Origin: Lyophyllum atratum
Taxonomy: Eukaryota > Basidiomycota > Agaricomycetes > Agaricales > Lyophyllaceae
DNA: 64,000 nt
Direction of reading: 5' to 3'
Assembly: GCA_014905825.1 (NCBI GenBank)
Contig: JACGCN010000012.1
Coordinates: 1,538,565-1,602,564, forward strand
Numbering within the stretch: the stretch's first letter is position 1; each line of letters begins with the position of its first letter. Positions 12,901 through 24,381 of the stretch are shown here, piece by piece. A model generated the notes under the pieces. It did no database searches. It was not told the origin of the DNA and saw only the letters and a list, made by a program, of their open reading frames with translations. Position numbers and translations under genes: made by a program.

Positions 12901-14219
12901 ATATCCCTGACCGCCCTTGGCATTCTATTTCTATGGACTTCATCACCAAGTTACCTCTGTCCCACGGTTACGATGCTATCTGGGTAGTTTGCGATCGCAT
13001 GACCCGCGCCGCCCACTTCATTCCCATCAACAAAACCATCGACGCTCCCGGCCTTGCTCGCCTTTACCTCGATCACATCTTCCGTTATCACGGCCTCCCT
13101 CACTCTATCATCTCAGACCGCGGATCCGTCTTCGTCTCCTCCTTCTTTACTCATCTCATGAAATTATGCGGCACCAAAATGAAGCCTTCGACCGCCTATC
13201 ATCCTCAAACAGACGGCCTCACGGAACGCACGAACCAAACCCTTGAAACTTACATCCGTACTTATTGCTCTTACCAACAAGACAATTGGACCGACTACCT
13301 TGCCCTTGCCGAATTCTCCTTCAATAACTCCAAGAACTCCTCTACTCAGCAAACCCCATTCTACGCCAATCTCGGTTTCCATCCAGACTTCGAGGTTCGC
13401 ATCACCGACCGTACTACCAATCCAGCTGCTACCGAATTCGCTGACCGTCTTCAAATCATTCACGACGAACTCCACCGGGAACTGGCTCATTCCAACGATT
13501 ACATGTCCAAGTACTACGACAATCGACACATGCCTGCACCCCAGTTCAAGGAAAACGACCAAGTTTGGCTACTGCGCCGTAATATTAAGACTACACGGCC
13601 TACTAACAAGTTTGATTACCGTCGTCTAGGTCCCTTCAAAATACTCGCCCGTCACGGTTCCTCCTCCTACCTCCTCGAACTTCCCCGTACCTTCTCTCGA
13701 CTTCACCCCGTCTTCCATGTATCCCTCCTCGAACCATACACCCCGCCTTCTGTCATTCCCGATCGTTTACCATCTGCTTCCGTCCCGCCCGTCGATATCA
13801 TTCCCGATCAGCCACGCGACATTTCCACCATCATAGATTGCCGCAAAGTAGGTCGCCGATACGACTACTTCGTCCACTGGCGCGACTTCGACGATTCCGA
13901 AAACTCTTGGATTCCATTTTCCGACATTTCCACTTCTCTTTACGAAATTCTCGAATCCTTTCACCGCCGTAATCCTCGTCGTCCTCATCCTCCTCGTTTT
14001 GATTTCGACACCTCAACTCATCATCCAATTACCACTCTCGATAACACTCCCTCACCTCAAGATTCCCATCAATCACCACGTCCACGTTCCCCATCTCCAC
14101 CTCCAGGCCCATGGCAACGCGATTACGAGCCCCCCACGCAAACCACCACATGTTCAGGTCGCGTCACACACCCTCCGAAGTCAAAAGACTACGCGTGCTC
14201 CATCTTAAAAGGGGGGTAA
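9820..14219 (+). CDS. gypsy chromovirus Pol: protease-RT-RNase H-integrase-chromodomain
   Basis: The frame is open for more than 1,400 codons with all domains in the usual order. The aspartic protease has VDCGSSGSH near 10140. The reverse transcriptase has DYRGLNSITKKNRYPLPL near 11285 and YLDD near 11575. RNase H follows (TDASDFALS near 12027, YEIHDKELL near 12139). The integrase shows a HHCC zinc region around 12720-12860, catalytic Asp in SMDF (about 12935) and SDRG (about 13115), and Glu in the TERTNQT block (about 13220). A chromodomain (YFVHWRDFDDSENSWIP, about 13865-13920) lies at the C-terminus and would target integration to modified histones. The frame has no internal stop, so pol is intact although gag is disrupted. 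There is no convincing ATG at its 5' end, which fits production as a Gag-Pol fusion. Confidence 0.92.
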
Positions 14220-14348
14220 TGTCATGAAATGCTAAGTCCCTTCCGAGTTCCGACCCCTCGCCTCCGTTTCCCCTCCGTTTCGCCCTTTCCTTTCCCCTTT
14301 CCGATCTCTCATTTCCTCGTCACAGACATCTCATATATCTCATATTTC

Positions 14349-14460
14349 ACTCAAACTTACTTACTCAAACCTACTCACTCAAACTTCCTCACTCGAACTT
14401 ACTTACTCGAACCTACTCACTCGAACCCACTCACTCGAACTGTACTTACTCAAACTTACC
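14349..14460 (+). repeat. 14-bp tandem repeat in the gypsy LTR
   Basis: About eight copies of a 14-bp unit, consensus ACTCRAACYTACTY, stand directly upstream of the TATA box. Position and regular spacing suggest a U3 enhancer-like array; function is inferred only. Confidence 0.8.
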
Positions 14461-14468
14461 TATAAAAG
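14461..14468 (+). promoter_or_regulatory. TATA box of the gypsy LTR
   Basis: TATAAAAG follows the 14-bp repeat array and lies about 130 bp before the inferred LTR end, as expected for a U3 promoter. Confidence 0.6.
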
Positions 14469-14592
14469 CCTCGTAGATTACCTTGTATCCGGTATCGAGT
14501 CAACACAGTGTTTTCACCCAGTTATCTCTTTCAGCCAAGTCGCTCTCGTCATCTTTATCTTATCATTGTTATATCATTCGGTTCTAACACAC

Positions 14593-15185
14593 CTCAGGAT
14601 CCCATCCTAAGTAGCAAGGGTCCCCGACCACATGCGTAACTTATTCTTCATCCTGTCGACCATGTCAAAGGGATCATCATCGATTATAGAATCACTATCC
14701 GATGTACGCGTAGCAGAAAGACCAAGCCTGTGAGTGGGACAAAGGCCGCGTTGCGCTCCCGAATCCTGATCAGAAGCCGTCGTTCGAAAGATGCTGTTTG
14801 AAAGGCTTCTAGTGCGGCTGTATTGCTTGAGACCAGCATGCGTTATGCGAGTGAAGATGGGGATGGGTGTCACTGCGCTCATAATAGGGATTCATAGACT
14901 CGAGGTGGATGCGAAATGCGGGCGTCAAGGCTGGTGGCGATGCCTTCATTTGTCCGCACCCGTTGTATCAAACAACGGCTTGATCTCGGAACCCTCGGAC
15001 ATATCGGCTTCCTGTCTCTTGTCCGACTCCCTCGTCCATTCGATCGCCTCAACTCAACGCTTTACCTTGCGATTTACTGCATTCAAACTCTCTTACAACA
15101 CCGTCTCCAAGATACCATGCTTGAGTCAGAGTAACCCAAAAGCCAGACAAGGGTATTGAAAGGAGAGTCGTCAGCGCAGAAATGG
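14593..15185. other. Intergenic, no gene recognised
   Basis: Only short open frames occur on either strand and none shows a recognisable domain or a consistent splice structure. No repeat or RNA gene was seen. Confidence 0.5.
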
Positions 15186-15703
15186 CACAAGGTGCCCAGG
15201 ATGATATTTTGATAAAACAAAGTCTGAAAATATTGTGAAGGTGCTCTTTGTGAGGAGCCACTATGATAAGTGAACATATGGTAGAGCGAATTTTGTATTT
15301 TGTTGACAATCATAGTGTAAATAAATCCAGAATTCATTTTTCAATCATATGCAAAAAATCTTCACAATATTTTCACAATATGATCAGTGAAGATTTCATA
15401 ATATGTTTACAATATGGTCAGTTATTCAGAATATTTTCACTATATCTTCAACATAGTTGGAAATACCTCCCTATATTGTGAATATATTATAAAATCTTCA
15501 CTGATCATATTGTGAAAATATTGTGAATGTTTTTTAACATTTTTTTAGATAATAAATTCTGAATTTGTTCACACTATGATTTTCAACAAAATACAAGTTT
15601 TGCTCTATCATATGTTCACGTATCATAGTGGTTTCTCACAAAGAGCACCTTCACAATATTTTCAGGCTTTGTTTCATCAAAATAATGTCCTGGGCACCTT
15701 GTG
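15186..15703. mobile_element. 518-bp AT-rich foldback element / MITE
   Basis: The segment begins CACAAGGTGCCCAGGA and ends with its complement. The two arms are inverted copies over roughly 200 bp each with scattered differences, leaving a small centre around 15415-15470. The outer sequence is flanked by TGG on both sides, compatible with a 3-bp target duplication. Inside, TTCACAATATTTTCACAATATGA-type motifs recur. It has no coding capacity and is a non-autonomous inverted-repeat element; the superfamily cannot be named with confidence, although 3-bp duplications occur in CACTA-like and PIF/Harbinger-like families. Confidence 0.85.
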
Positions 15704-16353
15704 TGGCGCAGAACGACAACAAGGTGCTCTGCATGATACGCACTGAACAAGTACGGCGAATTCAGTATCTCTCGTGACTTTCCTCTGCCTTTTTATTCTT
15801 CCGCTGTCCAGAGGATCTTGCACCACCTGCTGCATCACACGTTCGCCAACCACTCCCGCGACGAATCCCCACTCATGCCAACGATTACTCTGGATCTATC
15901 TCGCTATCTTCCGCCGTTTGGGCTGTTAAGGATCTCCGGCTTTATTTAGAACTCGGTCTAGTATACGATCATACGATGGATAGAGGTCAAGGTGTTCTTT
16001 TCTATTCGCGCAAGGTCCCGCGGATCTTCTACTTATTCCCAAGTCCTAGGCTCCCTCCAAGTTATGACCATGGCGTCTCGTTGAACTAGCATGTGTAAAG
16101 TATCCCGTCCCCTCATCCAATTATACCAGATCTGGGAGCGTCACTGGTAGTCGTGTGTGTTGGACTGTTTGTTGACGACGGTGGGTCCGACCCAAGTGAC
16201 ATCAAATCCTTCTTCCCTTTCCGCTTTCATCAAGATTTCAGATATCGAACTGCGCTCCCAATCTGTTAAACTAGGCAAGTGTAGATCCTGTTATAAGTTG
16301 TCCTTGCATCTGACGAAGATCTCTATCGCTTTAACAGCTCTACCGGTGAGATC
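15704..16353. other. Intergenic, probably 5' flank of the F-box gene
   Basis: No convincing gene. The stretch directly before 16354 would hold the promoter and leader of the F-box gene. Short frames here show no domain. Confidence 0.4.
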
Positions 16354-16562
16354 ATGGACCATCTGACAGTTGAAGATCTCGCGCTACTTCACAAGCTCGA
16401 ATTCGACGCTGCAGCAACAAATAGCGACATCCTCACAGATCAAGAGAAGATCCGTGCTAGAGCCATCAAACTGTATACAGAGCAATCGTTATCGTGCTTG
16501 GATCAGGAGATCACTTCAACTTCACTTCTCGCCCGACGCGAAGTCGTCGAACAGCGCCTATC

Positions 16563-17132
16563 ACCATCAACTGGCACTATGATACATCATATATCTACGC
16601 TTGTAGATGAACCGGTGATACATCAAACTCTACAATACGGGGTGTGGCTGATATATCACTGATTTATGGCTTCCATCAATTTCGGCACGGCGAAGCCGTG
16701 CCCGCCAAACTTAGGGCACGTGACCACGTGCCCTAAGTTTGGTGGTGGTTAGAGTTTCGGTTAGTGTTTCCGGTTCGGGTTCAGTTAGGGTTAGGGGTTA
16801 GGTGGTTAGGGTAGGGATATTTGTCATCTCGGAGAGTTCCGAACCAGCGCCAAGGTTAGGTTGGGTTTCTATTTTAGGGTTTTCAGGTTAGGCCGGTTAG
16901 GGTGTCGGGGCGCCCCTCCCAATAGAAATCATTTGAGGCACACTCGTACTATTTTCGGGGGCAGCACAGTATCTTCAGGTCAATTGAAGGAGGGTGGGAA
17001 TGCTTAGGTAAATCAAAGCAAGGTGAGGATGATCAGAGGGAGTGATATATCATATAGTATTGTAGACTCCCATGTATCACGGATTCATCTACAAGCATAG
17101 GTAAATGATATATCATATTACCAGCCTAGCCT
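16563..17132. mobile_element. 570-bp MITE with 9-bp target duplication, Mutator-like
   Basis: GCGCCTATC occurs at 16554-16562 and 17133-17141, exactly flanking the insertion. From about 10 bp inside each end the sequences are inverted copies: ATGATACATCA.., then GCTTGTAGATGAA and GTGATACAT, over some 70-80 bp. A 9-bp duplication and long inverted repeats are typical of MULE-derived non-autonomous elements. It has no coding capacity. Its centre carries two hairpins and telomere-like repeats (separate entry). Confidence 0.88.
16684..16815. repeat. Paired hairpins and TTAGGG-like repeats inside the MITE
   Basis: GGCACGGC-GAA-GCCGTGCC (16684-16702) is followed by a perfect 18-bp inverted repeat around AC (16705-16722 and 16725-16742) whose core is CACGTG. 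Next comes a run of variants of GTTAGGG (about 16735-16815) resembling the TTAGGG telomere unit. Confidence 0.85.
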
Positions 17133-18696
17133 GCGCCTATCCAAGATTGAATTTGCGCTCGCGCCCCACAAAAAGCTCCTTCCTGAACTCCTTGCCAACA
17201 TCTTCGTTTGGTCAATGGCTGGAGATTGGTTGAATTTCCCTACAGATCTCTCTCTCCCACCGTGGGTGCTACTCGAGGTTTGCTCCCAGTGGCGACAGGT
17301 GGCTTTGTCGGAACTGAATCTTTGGAACAAAGTCGTTCTTACGCACAGCCCTTCTATGAATACTGAAAGATTTTTGGAACTCGTATCACGAGTTCGTCCA
17401 GTCCTCCCTGCTGGTGGACCTTTGTACATCGGCCTCCATTGCGACAATAAGTTGTGTGCAGACGGAGTCTTCGACGATTTCATCCTCCCCATGCTCCCCC
17501 GTATAAAGGACCTCCGCGTTCACACCGATATATTCGCATTTGCCAAGCTATTCGATGCTCCACCCAACGCATTGACTTCACTCACGTCGATGCAGCTGCA
17601 CTTGTCGAACATCAGCCGAACGGGCGTGTCAGATTTACCAGAATTCGACAGTGCCGTCATCTTTCGCCACGCCGCCAATCTCAGGCGGATTGAAATATAT
17701 TCTCGCAAACTTGCGGCGCCTCTTCTTCTTCCTCTACCTCTTCCATGGCATCAGTTGTCTTCGCTCCTTTTGAAAGGTCTTCGGTACTTGACACCTACGC
17801 ATCTGAACAAAGTTCTTCAGGAGTGCGTCGAACTCCAGGAGCTTTCTGCTACCTTGAGCGGTGATACAGATGCTCGAGCCGTCGTCAGCGGGCTACATCT
17901 ACTCCACCTACAAATTCTCGATCTCGATGGAAGCCTTGGAAAACCGCATTCGTTGAGCAGACTGTTGTTTCCGTGGGCGCAGCTAACGACCATTCGTCTC
18001 TTTCGTTTCACCAGCATCGCGACGCCTTCCGAAACGTACGACATGCTTTCTGAATGTCTTCATTTGCAACAGTTTTCAGTCGATACTCCCCGAATCCGAG
18101 TTGAATTAACGGATCTTCGGACTGCCGGTATCATCTTGCCTCACCTCACAAACCTCATCATCCGCCTCCCCGTCGGCAACTCCCTTATTATGAAGAATTT
18201 GGTGGTGCCAGCCCTGACATCACTTCACGTCGCGTGCACTGGTACCTACTTGATACCTGCTGAACTGATCTCCGACATGATCGCGCAATCGGGATGTTCT
18301 TTGCTCTCCTTGATTTGCGATACATCGTATGTGGAGTATCAGGCCCTTGACAGACTTCTCCCACTTCTGGAATCTCTCGAGGAATTCATGGGAACCGATG
18401 TATTAATCCATACATCTGATATACAACGGATTGCCAGTGGAGAAGTTCTTCCCCGGCTTCGGCGTCTTACTTGTCATCTAAGGGTGGACGCCCTTGAAGC
18501 ATTTATAGACCTTCTCGAGACGCGTCTCACGCAGGAAGGAGCGGAAGACCAAAGGATATCGAGCATTCGTTATGCACGATGCTACATCAATCCAGTAGAA
18601 GACATTTCCAAGGCTGCTACGACAGCTGCACAGACAAGGGTGGAAGGCTTGAACGCCAAGTACGGATCAGATTTCGGGGTTTGTAGGGTTGGCTAG

Positions 18697-19580
18697 GGGG
18701 TATGGGTTCAAAATTCGACGTGGTTGGTCTATATATCGCAGAATAACGTTGGTCGATGGCTGCATCGATATCGGATACAAGGAGGTGGGTTGACCGAGAT
18801 AATGGAATTCAACATATAGCAAAGTTGAGGGACAGATCGAACGGGTTGAACTGTCGCAAGGTCAGTTTTCCCCGAGGGGGTAATTTTCACCGAAATGTTA
18901 TATCACCTCAATGTACCGAAACTCATACCGAGATACTGCACGACGCAGCGAGACCCCTGTCTCGCCCGCTATGCATACTGAACCAGTTCTTCTCATTCAA
19001 GATCTTTTACGTTCTGGCACACATTTGCTACTTTGACTGAGCGGCTATACTCAGGATCATATGTCCCGATAGCCCCGCCAAGAATGGCTAACAACCCCAT
19101 GTCTCTGCATGACCTGCGCTTCCCGCGTTTCTTCACAATATCCACAGATACTAACCCAATATATGTCAATGCTAGTTGGCGTTCGAGGTCCTCAAGGCGA
19201 CGTACAATTGTCCCGTCTCATATAGCTTGCATGGCATGAAAGTCAAGAACAGAAACGTAAGACCTTGAGATGTGCGAGAGAGGGCATATCGGCAAGGCGC
19301 GTGAACACGCCGATGGACTGGACCTATATCAGACGGCCTTGATACAGGAACCGCGGGATCGAGCATCGGAAAGGATTAATCATGGCGGTGAGGTCCTTGC
19401 ATGGCAGCGAGTCGCTAGAAAGGAGAAGCATGACAAAGGCAGAAACGATGAAGCTATCAAATATAGCGAGCGCCCTTAAAGGTATCAGTTACATGCAGTC
19501 TGGGATATTTCAACAATGTGAAAAGTTAACAAGGTACGTGAGTGTGAGTGCACACAAATGTGATTGTAAGTGGTGAGATG
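18697..19580. other. Intergenic, no gene recognised
   Basis: 3' flank of the F-box gene followed by unassigned sequence. Only short frames without domains. Confidence 0.4.
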
Positions 19581-21480
19581 ACGCCCTGAGTGATGAGCGA
19601 AGAAGGAGCGGCAGAAACCGCGATAGAAGATGGACGTGGCGACGATGGTGGGAAGAGGAATGAAATGATACGCGCTGGCGATGGGGATGATCAGCCGCGT
19701 ATAAGACCAGAAGTAAAGGCAGCACACCTTGTGGTATATATTGCCCATCGATTCGCCTCCGTTGCCTCCCGCCAGTCACTGATTTGACATTCCGCACCGT
19801 CCCTCCCATTCTGCTTCGAACGTCCGTGACCGTCGTCTTGTCCAGATTTCTCAAGGATGGATCGTCCAGGCGGCGGGATACTCGCATCAGCATGAAGCTT
19901 CCTGTACTGCAACTCCCACTCGATGAATGACTTAGTCGTCCGACGGGCGAAGCCTGATTGACGCCTGATTGATGAAGCCGACGCTGAAGGAAAGTTAAAG
20001 GGAACGATGGAAAGGATGATCGCGGTGCCCTGACCGAACCACAGCGACGCTGTGGACGGCCACCTGCGACAAGAGGACAATCAGCCCCAGCCGAGGTCGG
20101 AACCTGTGGGAAACACGTACCACGAGTCAACCATCTTCCTCGTTGCACTGCTCTATTCTCTCTTCTACTTAGGGAGGGACGAAAAGCCGAGAAGATACGA
20201 GAGTACGAGTATACAAAAATGTAGTAGCGAGATGGAGCCTCAACCGAAGGGGGAAGAAGGAGCGGCAGCGGCGAATGAAGATGGACGTGGCGACGGGGGT
20301 GGGAAGACGAATGAGATGATGGGCGCTGGCGTTGGGGATGATCAGCTGCGTATAAAACCAAAAGAAGATGCCCGCATACAAAGTGGTCTACGTCGCCCAT
20401 CGATTCGTCTCTGTTGTCTACCACCAATTATTGGTCAGATTGATGAGGTCCGTGCCTGACTGACGGGCGAAGAAGGAGCGGCTGCGACCGCGATTGGAGG
20501 TGGGCGTGGCGACGGTGGTGGGAAGACGAATAAGATAATACGCGCTGCTGTTGGGGATGATCAGCCGCGTACAAGACCAGAAGGAAGGGCAGCATACCTC
20601 GTGGTATACATCGCCCATCGATACGCCTCAGTTGCCTTTCCACCAGTTACTGATGTAACCCTAACCCCTCACCCTCCTCCTTGTTTCATTGCTCTACTAC
20701 CTCTCCGACTGAAGGAGGGACGAAAAGCTGGCGAGGTACGAGAGTATGAGTGGCAGGAGATGTAGTAGCGAGGCAGGGCCGTGACTGATGGGCGAAGAGG
20801 GAGCGGCAGCAACCGCGATTGAAGATGGACTTGGCGACGTTGGTGAGGAGAGGAATGAGAATGTTGGGCGCTGGCGTTGCAAATGATCAGGCGCGCATAA
20901 AAGGAAAAGGAAAAGGAAAGGCAGCACACCTCGTGGTAAACATCGCTCATGGATTCATTTCTGTTGCCTGCCGCCAGTTATTGGTCCGACATCCCGCCCC
21001 ATTCTGCTCCGAGGTGGTGACGTCGGTCCCTGAGTGATGGGCGAAGAAGGAGCGACAGCGGGAGTGACCGCGATTGAAGATGGACGTGGCGAAGGTGGTG
21101 GGAAGTGAAATGAGATGATGGGCGCTGGCGTTGGGAATGATAAGCCGCGTAGAAAAAAAAGAAAGGCAGCACACCTCGTCGTATGTATCCCCCCTTAATT
21201 CGTCTCCGTTGTCTGCCACCAGCTACTGATCCGAGATTCCGTCCCATTCTGCTTCAAAGTGGTGAGGTCGGTCCCTAACTGACGGGCGAAGGAAGGACAG
21301 CGGTACCGACCGCGATTGACGATAGACGTGGCGGCGAGGAATGAGATGATGCGCACTGGCGTTGGGGATGATTAGACGTATATAAAAGCAAAAGAAAAGG
21401 TAGCATACATCGTGGTATATACCGCTCATCGAAACGTCTCCGTTGCCTCCCCACCTCTTACTGGATCCAACAATTCCGCC
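19580..21480. repeat. Six diverged copies of a ~200-bp module
   Basis: A module beginning GCGAAGAAGGAGCGGC and continuing with CGCGATTGAAGATGG, GGCGACG, GATGATGGGCGCTGGCG, GATGATCAGCCGCGTA and CACCTCGTGGTATA recurs in the same orientation from about 19588, 20231, 20458, 20780, 21030 and 21275. Copies differ by many substitutions and small indels. Single copies in the opposite orientation occur near 38335-38500 and 41600-41770. The long open frames here are by-products of the repeat. Confidence 0.75.
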
Positions 21481-23720
21481 CCGTCGTGCTATCCGCGATG
21501 ATGGTTTTGCCCAGATTTGTCGAGGACCCACTGTCCCGGCGGAGGGACACTCTCCCGCCTCGTAAACCCCACTCGCATAGATATTGTATTCGTTCGACGG
21601 GCGAACCTGACCGATGAACCCGACGCCAGCGGAAAGTTGTGAATGAGGCCGAGAAGGGAAGGTTGGGAAGAACGATCACGGTGCCGTGACCAAACGACAG
21701 GGAGGCTGCGAAAGGCCACCTGCAATGAAAAAAACATTGAGCCCCGGTCGAGGTCCGAATTGTGGGGAGCACATACCTGAGTCACCCCTCCTCCTCCTCG
21801 TTCACGTGTTATCACGCTGCTCTATTCCCTGTTCCGTCGCCTTTCCTACATGGCCCTCGATCTCGATCTCGGTCTTTCCCCGCCCTGCGCCATCCCAGAA
21901 TAGCGACGTCGGCCTCCGTTTCCCTTGGTTTCGCCTCCGATGATGACCTGGTTCAACATCGGCGTGATGGCAGTGGTTGACAAGTTGCAATTGGGCAGTC
22001 GAACATGGATGGGTTGAGTCTGCATCCGAGGCGGGGGCGGGTCCAACCAGCAAGGGAAAGATAGGCACTCCATCCATCCTCTCATACGCGAACTCCAAGG
22101 TTTCCTCGACCTAAGAGGGCCTATTAGACAGAACGGGGAACGAAAAGAACATATAGCGTACTGGTCACGGGGGTTATGGCTTCCTCAAACTTTGACTGCG
22201 TTTCAGACGACGTGGAGCACGAAAGTTAAGGAGGGCGTAGGTGAGGTTGTAGGGGCGTGTTCTGGAGATGGCGAGCTGTTATAGGGCCATGCTATGTAAA
22301 TCGAGGAATTCGAAATAGTATGAGGGAGGACGGACCTTTAGATGTTCGACATCTTAGTTTACGGCCCAGTCACGCCGCACCCGCCATTCCTAGCTGCCTA
22401 GCCTTCCTCTGCACCCTCTAGAAGTATCCCAGGGCCTAGATCCATTGCGTAGGACGCGTCGACTGGTGATGCGATATCTGAGCTTAGAAAGGCACATCGG
22501 GCTGGTGGCGTTCCGGGGCCGCAACTGAACAAGTTCGACTGGGGCGGGTTACAGAGCCCTGGAAGCGGACATTGCAGTTAGCGCTGTGGGTTGGGAGGGT
22601 GAGGTAGGGTGTTGATGTTGGTAGACTCGGACCTAGCCAAACAAATCCTCTGACGTCATTTCTTTTCATACATCCACGACGGCTCGTCCGGACAACTTGC
22701 CGTAGGAAATTCTCCGTCCCTTGTCCAAAAGACACAGCACTGGGAGATATGTGAAGATGTCTAGGAGTATGGTGAGTGGCGTATTCGTCTGTCACCTCGT
22801 GTACCCTGACGGTGGCCGTTTCGTCGTCAGAATCGTTGAGTTCAGATCCTGTGGAGCCTCGGGATACAGCGCCAGCGCAACTTTGTAGATGGATACGTAC
22901 AGCAAGAAGGGAGGAGAAGGCGCGGCCGATGGAAATTGGACGCAACCTCTGCCGTTGAGCGACGCATCAGGAACCTTCAAGGTCAGCTCCTGGCCGTCTT
23001 GATGCTCGGATATACGCACTGATAATCGTGCTACGACAGGGTCCTGGAGAGCTGAGCGGGACAGGAAGGAATCTCGGGATGGAGGTGGGGTGGTGGCGAG
23101 GAATGGCGGCGGCGAGGAATGGCGGCGCCGCATGTTGGTTGTACTCTCACTTGGCGAGGATGCGGGGTCCCCCTTGGTGTAGCCGCCGTCTCTTTTCGGG
23201 TGGTACTGGAGGCCTGAGGCCTGAGGAGGCGATCACTGGCTTATATCCCATGCAGGCTGTTCTATAGCCGAGATGGTATGTGCCTCACCAACTCGTGCAT
23301 CGATCGCCTCTATAACGACTATCTCTAATCTCGATCTCGACTGACTACACCGTCAGCTCTTACAGCACTCGCCACTTCACTACTTCGAAGTTCAATTGAG
23401 CACATTACGTCCGTCCATGTCCACCCGCTGCAACGTCTACTTCCTCACACACCCCACCCCCGTCCTTCGTGGTCACTAGATCCCACGAGAACCTGGAGCA
23501 CGCAGGCAGTGCCGTTGTCCCTGCGTCCAACCCTTCCCTGAACAGAGAAGGCGACCGACCCTTGACGAGACGGGAGCACCACGACGGGGGAATCTCACCT
23601 GCTCCGGCTACTTTGAACGCGGAGAGTGCATAAGGCCGACTCTTGAGTCGAGAGAGATGGTGGTGCGCATCCAAGCGGGTTTCGAGGTTGAACGACGTGG
23701 CTGGATGTTGCGCTTGCATG
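21480..23720. repeat. Arm 1 of a dispersed inverted duplication
   Basis: Successive blocks match the reverse complement of 39.56-41.62 kb in the same order. 21480-21780 pairs with about 41370-41560, 21850-22090 with 41060-41320, 22250-22310 with 40880-40950, 22790-23150 with 40060-40350, 23240-23330 with 39840-39930, and 23510-23600 with 39580-39660. Examples are CACCAAGT and GGCGCCGCCATTCCTCGCC in both arms. The arms are clearly diverged. No intact gene is visible in either, although conserved blocks interrupted by indels suggest a decayed gene or transposon. Confidence 0.7.
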
Positions 23721-24381
23721 AGCGTGTATTGGCGGAGATCCTTGCGGGGGGTCTACGTCGGCATGTAACACATTGCTCCAATGCTACTGAGCCGATCCGA
23801 CTGAAGTCTCACCGCAGCGCTTGATTATTGGATGAAAGGAGGGGCAGAATAGAGGATGAGGAGAAGAACCCAGGCGAGGATAGTACCATCCAAGTCCAAT
23901 AGGGCTTGTTTCTGCCCGGGTTTAGTTTCCGCGTTCATTCGCTCACCCGAAATCTATTACCTGTGTAGCTGGTTTCTCGCGAGGACGCGATTGGATTTGA
24001 ATTCTATGTGTCGACTTTGAAAGTCAGGATGATGTGTAGAGATGCGACGTAGATGATAGATCCGTACATTGTAAATGCTGTCTTCAATGCACGTTCTTGA
24101 CGTTGACGACTACAAGTGAAGACCGATCCGATGGGTTTATAGTCATTATTCCATGCCTTATCTTCTTCCCATTCAGGTTTGGTACAAGTACGCTACTGAC
24201 AATCCGTGCCTGTGCGTGCGAAGGTATGAGGCTGGGTCACGAGGCGAGTACACCGGACTTTCGTTTGGCTCAAGTTTTCTCTTCAGCATCTTCTTGACAA
24301 CGCAAGGTAATGAACAGAAGTGCTTCCATGATAAAGCGACCACCTAAACCACGTTTCTAGAACTGAGGTGCCAAAGAAATT
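23721..24381. other. 5' flank of the second F-box gene
   Basis: No gene recognised; the right half presumably holds the promoter and leader of the gene starting at 24382. Confidence 0.4.

Larger units (their letters stand above)
1958..14592 (+). mobile_element. Ty3/gypsy chromovirus, host of two insertions
   Basis: This gypsy element runs from the middle of the gag N-terminal region (1958, cut by the copia element) to its 3' LTR (14220-14592). A Plavaka DNA transposon (about 3105-9815) lies inside its gag. The element has protease, RT, RNase H, integrase and a C-terminal chromodomain, which identifies a chromovirus. Its 5' LTR, primer-binding site and gag start should lie to the left of the copia element, outside the window. 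Confidence 0.85.
14220..14592 (+). repeat. 3' LTR of the gypsy element (right end approximate)
   Basis: A polypurine tract AAAAGGGGGG (14207-14216) precedes TGTCATGAAATG, a typical chromovirus LTR start. The right end is placed near TAACA at about 14588-14592 but cannot be fixed without the 5' LTR. A TATA box (TATAAAAG at 14461) marks the likely U3/R boundary. Confidence 0.7.
16354..18696 (+). pseudogene. F-box protein gene interrupted by a MITE
   Basis: The gene begins at ATG 16354 and ends at 18696, but a 570-bp insertion plus a duplicated 9 bp splits it at 16562/17133. Without these the two parts form one frame of 587 codons. That is close to the 583-residue paralogue at 24382-26133, which matches along its length: LDQEI, a REEV/RREV-ERLS junction, the F-box-like LPEVLSDIFVW/LPELLANIFVW, then SWRQVALSE..LWN. 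F-box proteins of this group pair an N-terminal coiled segment and F-box with leucine-rich repeats and recruit substrates to SCF ubiquitin ligases. With the insertion, translation stops at 16660-16662, before the F-box. An internal ATG at 17215 leaves a 493-codon frame that lacks the F-box core. Whether the insertion is fixed in the species is unknown. Confidence 0.88.

Noticed and set aside
16785..16815. Telomere end or telomere fusion at the TTAGGG-like run
   Set aside because: The repeats are few, irregular and enclosed in a MITE with perfect target duplication.
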